Source: Acidobacteriota bacterium (GTDB taxonomy: Bacteria; Acidobacteriota; UBA6911). From it: 7,070 bases of DNA. Positions 1 through 6,309 of this stretch are shown here, piece after piece (position 1 is the first letter of the stretch; the number at the start of each line of letters is the position of its first letter). Location: contig JAFNAH010000151.1 in NCBI GenBank assembly GCA_017860075.1, positions 1-7,070 on the forward strand, read 5' to 3'. Below the pieces are notes generated by a model that ran no database searches, had not been told where the DNA came from, and saw nothing but the letters and a program-made list of their open reading frames with translations. Made by a program: the position numbers and the translations under genes.

Positions 1-464
1 ACTGCGAATAGGAAGTCATTGCGTCGCTTGGCCCTTTCGATGGAGCACGCCAGGCGGTCCAGGAACAACAGCCGGTTCGGCAGCGCCGTCAGTGCGTCGG
101 CTACTTTTTCCGAGGTGATGTCGGAATGGAAGCCCGCCAGCTGGACCGGCTGCCCCTTTTCATCCCGCGTCACCAGGCCGCGACAGGCCATCCAGCGAAA
201 GGTTCCATCCTTGTGACGCATCCGGTGCTGGCTTTCGAACTGGGGGGATTGCCCGGCCAGATGAGCATCGATCTCGGACTGAACGCGTTTGAGGTCTTCA
301 GGATGGATCCTGCGGAACCACTCCTCCGGCGCGCTGCCCACCTCTTGCTGCTCGCAGCCGAGCATCGAGATCCATCTGGGAGAGAAATGGATTCGCTTGG
401 TCGTCAGATTCCAGTCCCAGAGCCCGTCATCCTCTCCGTGTTTGGCCAGACCGTATGGATCCAC
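1..464 (-). CDS. PAS-GGDEF diguanylate cyclase, N-terminal part (3' end beyond window)
   Basis: This is the N-terminal part of a signalling protein that would make cyclic di-GMP in response to a PAS-sensed cue. Reading from a GTG at 464-462, the protein opens with a PAS core (DGLWDWNLTTKRIHFSPRW, then an EEWFRRIHPED segment). A PAC segment follows (HRMRHKDGTFRWM, then QLAGFHSDIT), and then the first helix of a GGDEF domain (DALTALPNRLLFLDRL). The GG(D/E)EF active site lies beyond base 1, so catalytic competence cannot be judged, and a downstream EAL domain is possible. No transmembrane segment is visible in this part. The start is uncertain. The frame is open back to a stop at 606-608, but the only ATG or GTG before the PAS core is this GTG, with GGAGG at 477-481, a long 12 bases away. 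The Arg-rich stretch upstream does not look like protein in this frame, and a frameshift is possible. The family call is firm; the start is weak. Confidence 0.85.
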   Translation of the reverse strand, partial: MDPYGLAKHGEDDGLWDWNLTTKRIHFSPRWISMLGCEQQEVGSAPEEWFRRIHPEDLKRVQSEIDAHLAGQSPQFESQHRMRHKDGTFRWMACRGLVTRDEKGQPVQLAGFHSDITSEKVADALTALPNRLLFLDRLACSIERAKRRNDFLFA

Positions 465-773
465 TTTCGGGCGAGACCTCCAGCTCCAATCACGCCGTGC
501 CGCAGGCAGGCGTTTTCGGTGTCCAGCCGGGGTACGGAGCCGACACCGCGCCAAATGACGCCGATCAAGTCCCCTACTTACTTTTCGGAAAGAGAGGAGC
601 GGAGGTTAGAACGGAATGTCCATCGCAGGACCGGCTCGGGCAGAACTTCCCGGTCGTAAACCGGGGTGAGAGTATCCTGCCCGTGCCGGCGTGATTGACT
701 GCACTTGTTGAATCCCGAGATCGCCGCGCCTGCCTGGGCCAGAGAGGGTCATATGGGGGCACGGCTGTCCCGG

Positions 774-1619
774 CTAAAAGTCACTGTCGCCATTCCCGTC
801 CCTGGGCGCCAGGGTCGCGACTCCATGCGCGAGAACGGGGACGGTAAAACTACTGTCCGTCAGGTCGTTGAGTCTTACCTCCAGCGGTGTCCCATCCTGC
901 TTGAAGAGGTCGACGCGTACCTCGATATCAGATGGACCGGTGTTTGCGATTACGATTTCCGTGGCCCAGCCGCCACCGACTGCAAAATGCGCGAGAACAA
1001 TCGCTGTTGAATTCTCCGACGGGCCTGAAACGCTCGTGGCAGGGAGGGTGCTGAAGTTTATCCCACGAGCACGAATGCCGAGAACTGCAACGGGAACGTT
1101 ACTGGTAAGATGCAGCGTCCCTGCGAAATCTCTCTGGACATCCGGCTCGCTCTCGAAAAGCTCCGTGACGTATTTAGCGACCTGCTCTCCCGGGGCCAGC
1201 ACCAGGGGATCATTAGAGCTTGCGTAATCCGCAAGAAGTTTCCCATCCTCGCCGTAGAGTGCCAGGCCGATCTCCGCCGGATCCGAACCCGGATTCGCTA
1301 TCGCGACGCCTACGTTTCGCGATAGACGGCCGCTCGTGTTAACGAAGAGCACTGCGTGGGTTGTCATCGCCGAGGGCAGGATACCGGCTTGCAGAGTCTG
1401 GCCGCCGTGGCGCTCGCCGAACGTTTCAAAAACCGCTATGTTCTCAGGAGTTGTGGCCGGTGTGACCACTACATAGCCGACCTGAAGCGGTGCGTTATCA
1501 TTGCCGTTGTCCGGAGGCGCGGCCGAGAGCTGTGGCATCGACCATGCCGCCGCCAGCTGAACCGCAAGAGCGGAAAACAGTAGAAGCTTTGTCCTGCGTG
1601 AGTTTCCTTTATGATTCAT
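774..1619 (-). CDS. Secreted protein with two tandem beta-rich modules, function unknown
   Basis: I recognise the style of this 281-residue protein but not a function. It has a Sec-type signal peptide: basic residues at 4-11, a hydrophobic core at about 12-26, and small residues near 32-34 that suit signal peptidase I. An Arg pair at 8-9 is present, but the Tat consensus after it is missing. The mature part holds two related modules. Residues 102-129 and 219-246 align without gaps around VAIANPGSD and IVIANTGPSD, each followed by an L(Y/F)xxDG turn. Between them lie a TGTLHLTSNVPVAVLGIR strand pair and a GINFSTLP segment. Proteins of this layout, often longer and ending LAPRDxxGD, are as I recall common in Acidobacteriota and probably extracellular or surface-bound. 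The C-terminus looks natural. The start is supported by GGAGG six bases upstream of the ATG. There are no cysteines, lipobox or catalytic motif. Binding or adhesion is a guess. Confidence 0.85.
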   Translation of the reverse strand: MNHKGNSRRTKLLLFSALAVQLAAAWSMPQLSAAPPDNGNDNAPLQVGYVVVTPATTPENIAVFETFGERHGGQTLQAGILPSAMTTHAVLFVNTSGRLSRNVGVAIANPGSDPAEIGLALYGEDGKLLADYASSNDPLVLAPGEQVAKYVTELFESEPDVQRDFAGTLHLTSNVPVAVLGIRARGINFSTLPATSVSGPSENSTAIVLAHFAVGGGWATEIVIANTGPSDIEVRVDLFKQDGTPLEVRLNDLTDSSFTVPVLAHGVATLAPRDGNGDSDF

Positions 1620-1752
1620 GAGTGTCCTCCACCGAAGTAAAGCCTTTCAGTCATTCCTATCGGAACCAGGGAAGCCATTCCGGTTTGACAGCCGGGTGCT
1701 TACAAAAGGGTCCCCTGAGGATTCAAGGATATGAGGAGCAGCGTCGCTTTGG

Positions 1753-1768
1753 TGTGATCCCGGTCACT
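1753..1768. promoter_or_regulatory. CRP/FNR-type palindrome upstream of the secreted-protein gene
   Basis: TGTGA-TCCCGG-TCACT matches the CRP-family consensus TGTGA-N6-TCACA at nine of the ten conserved positions, with perfectly symmetric GTGA/TCAC cores. It sits about 135 bases upstream of the ATG of the secreted-protein gene, a distance that would suit an activator if the transcription start is 60-100 bases upstream of the gene. I could not find a convincing -35/-10 pair between this site and the gene. Binding by a CRP/FNR-family protein is an inference from consensus only. Confidence 0.4.
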
Positions 1769-1813
1769 TCAGCCGGGGATGCGGTCGGGAGTGCAGGACT
1801 CAGAAGTCGGGGG

Positions 1814-1849
1814 GCCCCCGGCGGCGATCTGAAATTCGCCGCCAGGGGC
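1814..1849 (-). terminator. Strong GC-rich hairpin after the oxidoreductase gene
   Basis: The arms 1814-1827 and 1836-1849 pair over 14 positions with a single C/A mismatch (1819 with 1844) around an 8-base loop. The hairpin begins 28 bases past the oxidoreductase stop codon. No T-run follows it on the minus strand, so it does not fit the classic intrinsic terminator. It may instead be a 3' stabilising or processing structure, or a terminator without a U-tract. It separates the oxidoreductase gene from the secreted-protein gene, which argues against a simple operon of the two. Confidence 0.5.
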
Positions 1850-1877
1850 GATCCGTGCCTTCGCAGGCCGGCATTGC

Positions 1878-3122
1878 TTATGCCAGTTTCGTCAGGTCAA
1901 GCCTGGGGTTGTACGTTTCCTTTGATTTGAGCAGCTCATCCCAGGTAAGCACCTTGCCCGAATAGGCAGCGTTGCGGCCGAGCATCGCGCTGAGGGCGGA
2001 TTCGGCGCCCTGCGCGGCCTGGTTGTGGTCCGAGTCGGCCTTGTCGAGCGACCCGCTGAAGGTGCCGGAAGCCGAGAACTGCTGGCCCGCGGCCGCAGGG
2101 CCGCCCAGTCCTGCGTCCCACTTGTTCTTGCCGGCGATGCTCACCCGCCAGTCGTAGTGGCACTCGGAGCTTCCGTCGGGGCCGAACAGGCGTACGGCCG
2201 CATCGAACTCCGGCTTGTCGAATTGCGTGGAGCCGAAGCTGATCTGCACGTTCCCCGGGTAGGTGAACACGAGGTTGAAGTTGTCTTTGCAGTCGCCCGT
2301 GTCGTCACGCATCTTGCGGTCGCAGGCGCCGACGGCCTTTATCGGGTGCCCCTGCAGGAACCAGTTGCACATGTCGATCACGTGGATGTTCTGTTCCACG
2401 ATGATGTCGCCGGAAAGGTCCCGATACCAGACCCAGTCGCGGAGCTTCTTCTGATCCGGAGAGGCGTTGGGCCATTCCGGCCGGTCGAGGTGGTTGCAGT
2501 AGTAGTAGGCCAGGCCGCAAGCTATCTTGCCGATGGCGCCGTCGTGGAGTCTCTTCGCCAGTTCGACCATGGGCGGGGCCATGCGGATCTGGAACCCGAC
2601 GTCGAGGCTCAATTTTCCTTCCGCTTTTTTGCCGATCTCGATCACGCGCTTGGCGCCTGGCACGTCGACCGCAACCGGCTTTTCGCAGTAAGCGTGCTTT
2701 CCGGCTGCAACCACTGTCTCGAGATGCAGCGGGTGGAAGTAGGGCGGGGAGGTGATGAGGATGAAATCCACTGCCTTGGATTCCACGATCTTCTTGTATG
2801 CATCCGGGCCGAGATACAGCTCCGAGGAGTCGATGGCAGGCAGGCCCTTCTTGGCCAACAACTCGTCGAAATGCTTCTTGCCCGTGTCGAGACTGTCCTT
2901 GAAGAAGTCGGCGAGAGCCGTAACACGCGCGCCCGCGTCCTCCACAAAACCGCTTCCGACTGCCGTTCCACGTCCGCCAACTCCCAGGATTCCGAAGCGC
3001 ACGGCCGAGTTCGCCTGCGTGCCGCGCACCAGTTCCGGTTTGATGATCATGAAGCCGGCGGCAGTGGCTGCTGCTGTGCCCAGAAAGTCGCGCCGGTTGA
3101 TCTTGTTCGTTCTTTCACTCAT
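1878..3122 (-). CDS. Tat-exported Gfo/Idh/MocA family oxidoreductase
   Basis: This is a 414-residue NAD(P)-dependent sugar or sugar-derivative dehydrogenase predicted to be exported folded, with its cofactor bound, by the Tat pathway. The N-terminus has the twin-arginine motif NRRDFLG (Arg10-Arg11) and a hydrophobic stretch TAAATAAGFMII. The Rossmann fold follows: GILGVGGRG (Gly47, Gly49, Gly52), an acidic residue at the end of beta-2 (Asp72), and the family's EKP motif at 147-149 (YCEKPVAVD). The second domain has NIHVIDMCNWF, where His247 and Asp250 are in the usual position of the catalytic His/Asp pair. The C-terminus ends in TWDELLKSKETYNPRLDL, a tail typical of the Tat-signal subgroup. 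The chosen ATG has GGAGGGA eight bases upstream and places the RR motif correctly; the same frame is open 82 codons further but that stretch resembles nothing. The gene is divergent to the MFS transporter. Substrate unknown; Zymomonas glucose-fructose oxidoreductase is the known Tat-exported relative. Confidence 0.92.
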   Translation of the reverse strand: MSERTNKINRRDFLGTAAATAAGFMIIKPELVRGTQANSAVRFGILGVGGRGTAVGSGFVEDAGARVTALADFFKDSLDTGKKHFDELLAKKGLPAIDSSELYLGPDAYKKIVESKAVDFILITSPPYFHPLHLETVVAAGKHAYCEKPVAVDVPGAKRVIEIGKKAEGKLSLDVGFQIRMAPPMVELAKRLHDGAIGKIACGLAYYYCNHLDRPEWPNASPDQKKLRDWVWYRDLSGDIIVEQNIHVIDMCNWFLQGHPIKAVGACDRKMRDDTGDCKDNFNLVFTYPGNVQISFGSTQFDKPEFDAAVRLFGPDGSSECHYDWRVSIAGKNKWDAGLGGPAAAGQQFSASGTFSGSLDKADSDHNQAAQGAESALSAMLGRNAAYSGKVLTWDELLKSKETYNPRLDLTKLA

Positions 3123-3130
3123 GGTTTCAC

Positions 3131-3137
3131 TCCCTCC
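3131..3137 (-). promoter_or_regulatory. Ribosome binding site fixing the oxidoreductase start
   Basis: GGAGGGA lies eight bases before the ATG at 3122-3120. It decides between this start and a longer open frame reaching 3368, because it puts the twin-arginine motif ten residues from the N-terminus, where Tat signals belong. Confidence 0.8.
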
Positions 3138-3341
3138 GTCGAATGTTTCAGCGGGTGCATCCCGCCGTTGTCTGGCGAGTTCCTCTATCTCGAATGGATC
3201 ATTATGCCGTTGTACCCAGCACGCGGATCGCGAGGCCGGCCGGATGTGACCCCTCGTTCTCCGTCCCTCAGGGCGGTTACTCGAATCAACTGCTCCCGAC
3301 GAGGACAGCTCGCCGCTTCCAAAGCAGACTACAGCATGAGA

Positions 3342-3370
3342 TTTATAGGCTTTTCCAGGCCGCGGCACAA
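3342..3370 (-). promoter_or_regulatory. Promoter candidate for the oxidoreductase
   Basis: On the minus strand, TTGTGC (3370-3365) is followed after 17 bases by TATAAA (3347-3342). The -10 box is close to the sigma-70 consensus; the -35 box keeps only TTG. It shares the extended form CCTTGTGC and the same spacing with the plus-strand promoter candidate about 100 bases away. The predicted start near 3335 leaves a leader of roughly 210 bases. Confidence 0.5.
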
Positions 3371-3445
3371 GGCGAAACCTTAAGCGTCGGCGGCTCGGCG
3401 AAGGGCGAGGGTGGCGCCGGCCCTTGGGACCTTCCGGTCAGGGCG

Positions 3446-3462
3446 AAGTTCCCTCTGAACTT
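3446..3462. promoter_or_regulatory. Inverted repeat, possible operator
   Basis: AAGTTC-N5-GAACTT is a perfect 6-base inverted repeat with a 5-base spacer. It ends five bases before the -35 box of the transporter promoter candidate. Its position would suit an activator of that promoter or a regulator shared by both divergent genes. No regulator gene is in the window, so the binding protein is unknown. Confidence 0.35.
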
Positions 3463-3467
3463 TACCC

Positions 3468-3496
3468 TTGTGCTCGTAGACGCAAAGCTTTATAAG
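3468..3496 (+). promoter_or_regulatory. Promoter candidate for the MFS transporter
   Basis: TTGTGC (3468-3473) is followed after 17 bases by TATAAG (3491-3496), five of six matches to the -10 consensus. The predicted start near 3503 leaves a leader of about 105 bases before the ATG at 3610. The hexamers and spacing match those of the oppositely directed promoter at 3342-3370. Confidence 0.5.
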
Positions 3497-3609
3497 CCAA
3501 GCCGACGGCTGATCGCGATGCGGCGGCGGGGCCGGCCGGATCCCGATCGTCATTTCTCGAGCCGGTTCCGGTAGCGCTTCGATGTCTCAAGGAGGTTGAA
3601 ACGGCAGCC

Positions 3610-4893
3610 ATGATATTCAAGGACAACTTGCGATGGGTACTGATTTTCTGGATGTTCCTGATGAGCTCTATTGCTTACCTGGACCGGGTCAACGTATCCA
3701 TCGCCGGCGGCGTGATCCAGAAGGACTACGGGCTGACGAATATCCAGCTGGGATACGTCTTCAGTGCGTTTGTCATCGGCTATGCGCTGTTCCAGGCGCC
3801 GGGCGGACGCCTTGCGGATCGATTCGGCCCGCGGTTGATCATCATGCTCGGAGTCATCTGGTGGGGCCTGTTTACGACTCTTACCACGATGGTGCCGGTC
3901 GGGCTCGGCATGTCCATAGCACTGCTGATACTGGTGCGATTCTTACTAGGCGTCGGTGAGGCGGTCGTCTACCCCGCCTCCAACCGGCTCGTGGCCACGT
4001 GGATACCTTCGGTCGAGCGCGGCGTGGCAAACGGTTTCATCTTCGCCGGAGTGGGAGCCGGCGCGGGCATCACTCCGCCGCTGATCACGTACATACTCGT
4101 CAACTATGGCTGGCGGTGGTCGTTTTACTTCTGCGCGCTGGTTGGCCTTGCGGCCGGGGCGGCATGGTATTTCCTGGCCCGGGATAATCCGAAGGACCAT
4201 CCGTGGATTACGAAGAAGGAACGGGACTATATCGAGGCCGGCCTGCCGGCGTCCGCCTCCGCCAGCGGCGGCGATGGAGCTTTGCCCTGGGGAGCGATCC
4301 TGAAGAACCGCAACATAATCTTCGTTTCGCTCAGTTACTTTGCCTACGGGTACATCGCCTACATTTTCTTCACCTGGTTTTTCCTCTATCTGAGCCGGGT
4401 CCGCGGCCTGGATTTGAAATCCAGCGCACTCTATTCGATGCTGCCCTTCATCGCGATGGCACTCTGTTCGCCGCTGGGCGGCTGGATCGCCGACATCCTG
4501 ACGAAGCGCCACGGCAAGCGCGTCGGTCGTTGTGGAGTGGCTGTATTAGGGATTGGCCTGTCGGCTGTGTTTATCGCTCTGGCGACCCAGGTCGAGAGCG
4601 CGCGTCTGGCGAGCATCGTTCTCGCGGGTGGTGCCGGAGCGCTCTACCTTTCGCAGAGTGCTTTCTGGGCGGTCACGGCCGACATTGCGGGCCGCTCGGC
4701 CGGGTCGGCATCGGGATTGATGAACATGATCGGTCAGATCGGGGGCGCCACGACGGCCACGCTGACGCCGATCATCGGGGATGCGTTTGGCTGGACCGCG
4801 TCATTCCTTGTGGCATCTGGTCTGGCCGTACTCGGCTCGGTCGCCTGGCTCCTCGTCAAACCCGACGAGGTCATCGGGGTCGGACCACGGTAA
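3610..4893 (+). CDS. MFS transporter, anion:cation symporter type (sugar acid uptake likely)
   Basis: This 427-residue inner-membrane carrier has the length and hydrophobic pattern of a 12-helix MFS protein. Diagnostic features are YLDRVNVS in helix 1 (residues 23-30), the loop 2-3 motif GRLADRFGPR (66-75), and RFLLGVGEAVVYPA in helix 4 with Arg110 and Glu117. A DNPKDHPWI segment followed by acidic residues lies in the central loop, and a degenerate second-half copy of the loop motif lies at GGWIADILTKRHGKR. These are typical of the ACS family (hexuronate, galactonate, glucarate and related carriers), which usually import organic anions with protons. The ATG is preceded by AAGGAGG at 3589-3595, a rather long 14 bases away, but no closer start in frame fits and YLDRVN is at its usual distance. 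It is divergent to the exported oxidoreductase, suggesting uptake of a related sugar acid. The exact substrate is not readable. A clear terminator follows. Confidence 0.93.
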   Translation: MIFKDNLRWVLIFWMFLMSSIAYLDRVNVSIAGGVIQKDYGLTNIQLGYVFSAFVIGYALFQAPGGRLADRFGPRLIIMLGVIWWGLFTTLTTMVPVGLGMSIALLILVRFLLGVGEAVVYPASNRLVATWIPSVERGVANGFIFAGVGAGAGITPPLITYILVNYGWRWSFYFCALVGLAAGAAWYFLARDNPKDHPWITKKERDYIEAGLPASASASGGDGALPWGAILKNRNIIFVSLSYFAYGYIAYIFFTWFFLYLSRVRGLDLKSSALYSMLPFIAMALCSPLGGWIADILTKRHGKRVGRCGVAVLGIGLSAVFIALATQVESARLASIVLAGGAGALYLSQSAFWAVTADIAGRSAGSASGLMNMIGQIGGATTATLTPIIGDAFGWTASFLVASGLAVLGSVAWLLVKPDEVIGVGPR

Positions 4894-4934
4894 ATCGCTG
4901 ATAAATATTAAGATAAGACTGTTTTTGATCCTCC

Positions 4935-4968
4935 GGAATCGGCTTGGAGCCGATTTCTTGTCTGTTTT
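4935..4968 (+). terminator. Rho-independent terminator of the MFS transporter gene
   Basis: AATCGGCT (4937-4944) pairs perfectly with AGCCGATT (4948-4955) around a 3-base TGG loop, and a G-C pair can extend the stem past a G-U wobble. The T-rich tail TTCTTGTCTGTTTT follows on the plus strand. It lies about 45 bases past the transporter stop codon. On the minus strand the hairpin is followed by A-rich sequence, so it should not act on the convergent aminotransferase gene. Confidence 0.8.
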
Positions 4969-5050
4969 CTGCGTTCGATTGGCTGAATCGCTGCGGGACC
5001 GAAGCCGAGTGCTGGGCGCTGAAGAGGTCGCGCCGGGAGTAGACTCGTGC

Positions 5051-6214
5051 TCATGCAGGGCAGATCTCTCTCAAGGCTGACACGAAGAAACGCATGTCCT
5101 CGTCAGAGCCGACCGACACACGTAACCACGTGTCCATCGGGGAAAACTTGCGGCCCACGAGTATGCCTCTCTTCCGGAACTCTTCGCGGACCGGCGTTAC
5201 GTCCGTCCTGACATTCACCATGAAGAAATTCGTATCCGACGGGATGATTTCGTAGCCTAGTATTTTCAATTGTGCCGTCGTCCTTTCGCGAACCTGGCTG
5301 TTGAGCTGCTTGATCTTCGCTTGATACGCAGTGTCCTGGAGAGCCGCGACACCTCCGTACTTCACGACCGCGTTGATGCTGCCATAGATGACCCGCCTCA
5401 TCTGATCTATCACCTCTCTGGGCGCGATCCCGTAACCCAACCGCATGCCGGCCAGCGCGGCGATTTTGGAGAATGTTCGTGTGACAATCACATTGCGGCC
5501 TTCGAGGACGTACTTCAGGGAGGACTCGTAGTCCGGGTTCTCGACGAAGTGGTGATAAGCCTCGTCGATCAGGACGGGGATGTCCTCCGGCACGCTGTCG
5601 AGCAGGAGCTTGATGTCGTCCTTGCGGACGACACTTCCTGTCGGATTGTTCGGATTGCAGATATAGATTAATCCCACATCCCGAGCGTTTCGCCGCGTCA
5701 CGCGGACGATTTCGTTCATGTCGGCAGTATGGTCATCCCTCAAGGGGACGGTGATTGCCTCAGCCCGGCTGTTCGTGGCAAATCTGTAGACTACTTCAAA
5801 TGTCGGCTCCACCCCCACTACCTTGAGATGACCCGGCAGGAAGGCGTCATCTGCTGCCTTCAGGACCTCTGCAGAGCCGGAACCGAGCAAGACTTGATCC
5901 GGAGTAACTCCGTGATGCGCGGCAATTGCTTCTGTAATTCCGCCTTCCGGATAGCCATAACGATTGGCATATTTCCACGCGCCCGTCATCGCCTTCATCA
6001 CTGCTTCGGACGGACCGTATGGATTCTCGTTACTGGAGAGTTTCACCATTTTGTCATATTCGGACTGCAGGTCGGTCCGCACAGCGTCGGCGGACTTCTG
6101 AACCTGCCGGCGTTCCTGCGTGGTGGATCCGAATGGCGATAGCCTTGAGATGCCAAAAGTCGCGGCAAGTCCGCTCATGAAACACCGGCGCGTGGCGCTG
6201 CCCGATTTGTACAT
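5051..6214 (-). CDS. HisC-like PLP aminotransferase (class I/II) with Tat-type signal
   Basis: This 387-residue fold-type-I aminotransferase resembles histidinol-phosphate aminotransferase. The substrate-end motif KLSSNENPYGPS is at 58-69, and YGYPEGG lies near 86-92 where family members usually have a YPDG-type turn. Cofactor contacts include GSGSAEV (111-117), NPNNPTG (187-193) and DEAYHHF (217-223). The Schiff-base lysine is Lys250 in TFSKIAALAGMRLGY, and WLRVSVG near the C-terminus holds the substrate-carboxylate arginine. All catalytic residues are present. Unusual is the N-terminus: TRRCFMSG (Arg9-Arg10) followed by a short hydrophobic run and a polar linker, about 50 extra residues before the enzyme proper. 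This resembles a Tat signal, so the enzyme may act outside the cytoplasm. GGAGG four bases upstream supports the ATG. No other his gene is nearby. The amino-group donor and acceptor are unknown, so I give no gene symbol. Confidence 0.9.
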   Translation of the reverse strand: MYKSGSATRRCFMSGLAATFGISRLSPFGSTTQERRQVQKSADAVRTDLQSEYDKMVKLSSNENPYGPSEAVMKAMTGAWKYANRYGYPEGGITEAIAAHHGVTPDQVLLGSGSAEVLKAADDAFLPGHLKVVGVEPTFEVVYRFATNSRAEAITVPLRDDHTADMNEIVRVTRRNARDVGLIYICNPNNPTGSVVRKDDIKLLLDSVPEDIPVLIDEAYHHFVENPDYESSLKYVLEGRNVIVTRTFSKIAALAGMRLGYGIAPREVIDQMRRVIYGSINAVVKYGGVAALQDTAYQAKIKQLNSQVRERTTAQLKILGYEIIPSDTNFFMVNVRTDVTPVREEFRKRGILVGRKFSPMDTWLRVSVGSDEDMRFFVSALREICPA

Positions 6215-6244
6215 GACTCCTCCGTCATTGTGGGGATGCCGACG

Positions 6245-6273
6245 ATCTTACCGGGTCGGAGATCATGCCACAA
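6245..6273 (-). promoter_or_regulatory. Promoter candidate for the aminotransferase
   Basis: On the minus strand, TTGTGG (6273-6268) is followed after 17 bases by TAAGAT (6250-6245). The predicted start near 6238 leaves a 24-base leader that carries the GGAGG ribosome binding site, a natural distance. The -35 box shares TTGTG with the two divergent promoters at 3342-3370 and 3468-3496. The -10 box matches the consensus at only four of six positions. Confidence 0.45.
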
Positions 6274-6309
6274 CAAAATGTTGCCCATTCCGGGCATTGA
6301 ACAATTTGT
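6273..6309. repeat. Imperfect inverted repeat with bulge, upstream of the transposase
   Basis: The arms 6273-6286 and 6292-6309 can form 13 base pairs with one A/A mismatch (6278 with 6304) and a 4-base bulge (6296-6299) around an ATTCC loop. GTAG occurs at 6308-6311, overlapping the outer end. Imperfect bulged hairpins next to a GTAG are the kind of DNA that REP-associated Y1 transposases recognise. In known REPs, however, the GTAG lies 5' of the hairpin, so the match is only partial. A second, weaker hairpin lies at 6329-6345. Confidence 0.4.

Larger units (their letters stand above)
3123..3609. promoter_or_regulatory. Divergent regulatory region between oxidoreductase and transporter
   Basis: These 487 bases separate two divergently transcribed genes and hold no gene that I can support. 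They contain two outward-facing promoter candidates, one for each gene, and an inverted repeat beside the plus-strand promoter; these are listed separately. By these promoters the oxidoreductase mRNA would have a leader of about 210 bases and the transporter mRNA one of about 105 bases. The frame extending the oxidoreductase upstream stays open here, but it lacks family similarity and would bury the Tat motif, so I treat it as non-coding. Confidence 0.6.

Noticed and set aside
606..773. Terminator after the secreted-protein gene
   Set aside because: Only short, mismatched stems are visible and no T-run follows the stop codon.
1620..1800. Sigma-70 promoter directly upstream of the secreted-protein gene
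   Set aside because: TTGAAT and TTGTAA hexamers occur on the minus strand, but the -10 positions at proper spacing match poorly (TAAGCA, CGGAAT).
3123..3368. 82-codon upstream extension of the oxidoreductase
   Set aside because: The extension resembles nothing, would place the twin-arginine motif far inside the protein, and lacks the good ribosome binding site seen before the internal ATG.
2025..3383. Long plus-strand open frame (452 codons) opposite the oxidoreductase gene
   Set aside because: It lies antisense to a gene with unmistakable family motifs, and its translation has no recognisable domain. Open antisense frames are common opposite GC-rich codons.
4203..4901. 232-codon plus-strand open frame inside the MFS gene
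   Set aside because: It is an out-of-frame shadow of the transporter, rich in Arg, Gly and Pro, with no domain.
5051..6214. Assignment as hisC of histidine biosynthesis
   Set aside because: The fold and motifs fit, but the apparent export signal and the absence of any his gene nearby make this role doubtful, so no symbol was given.
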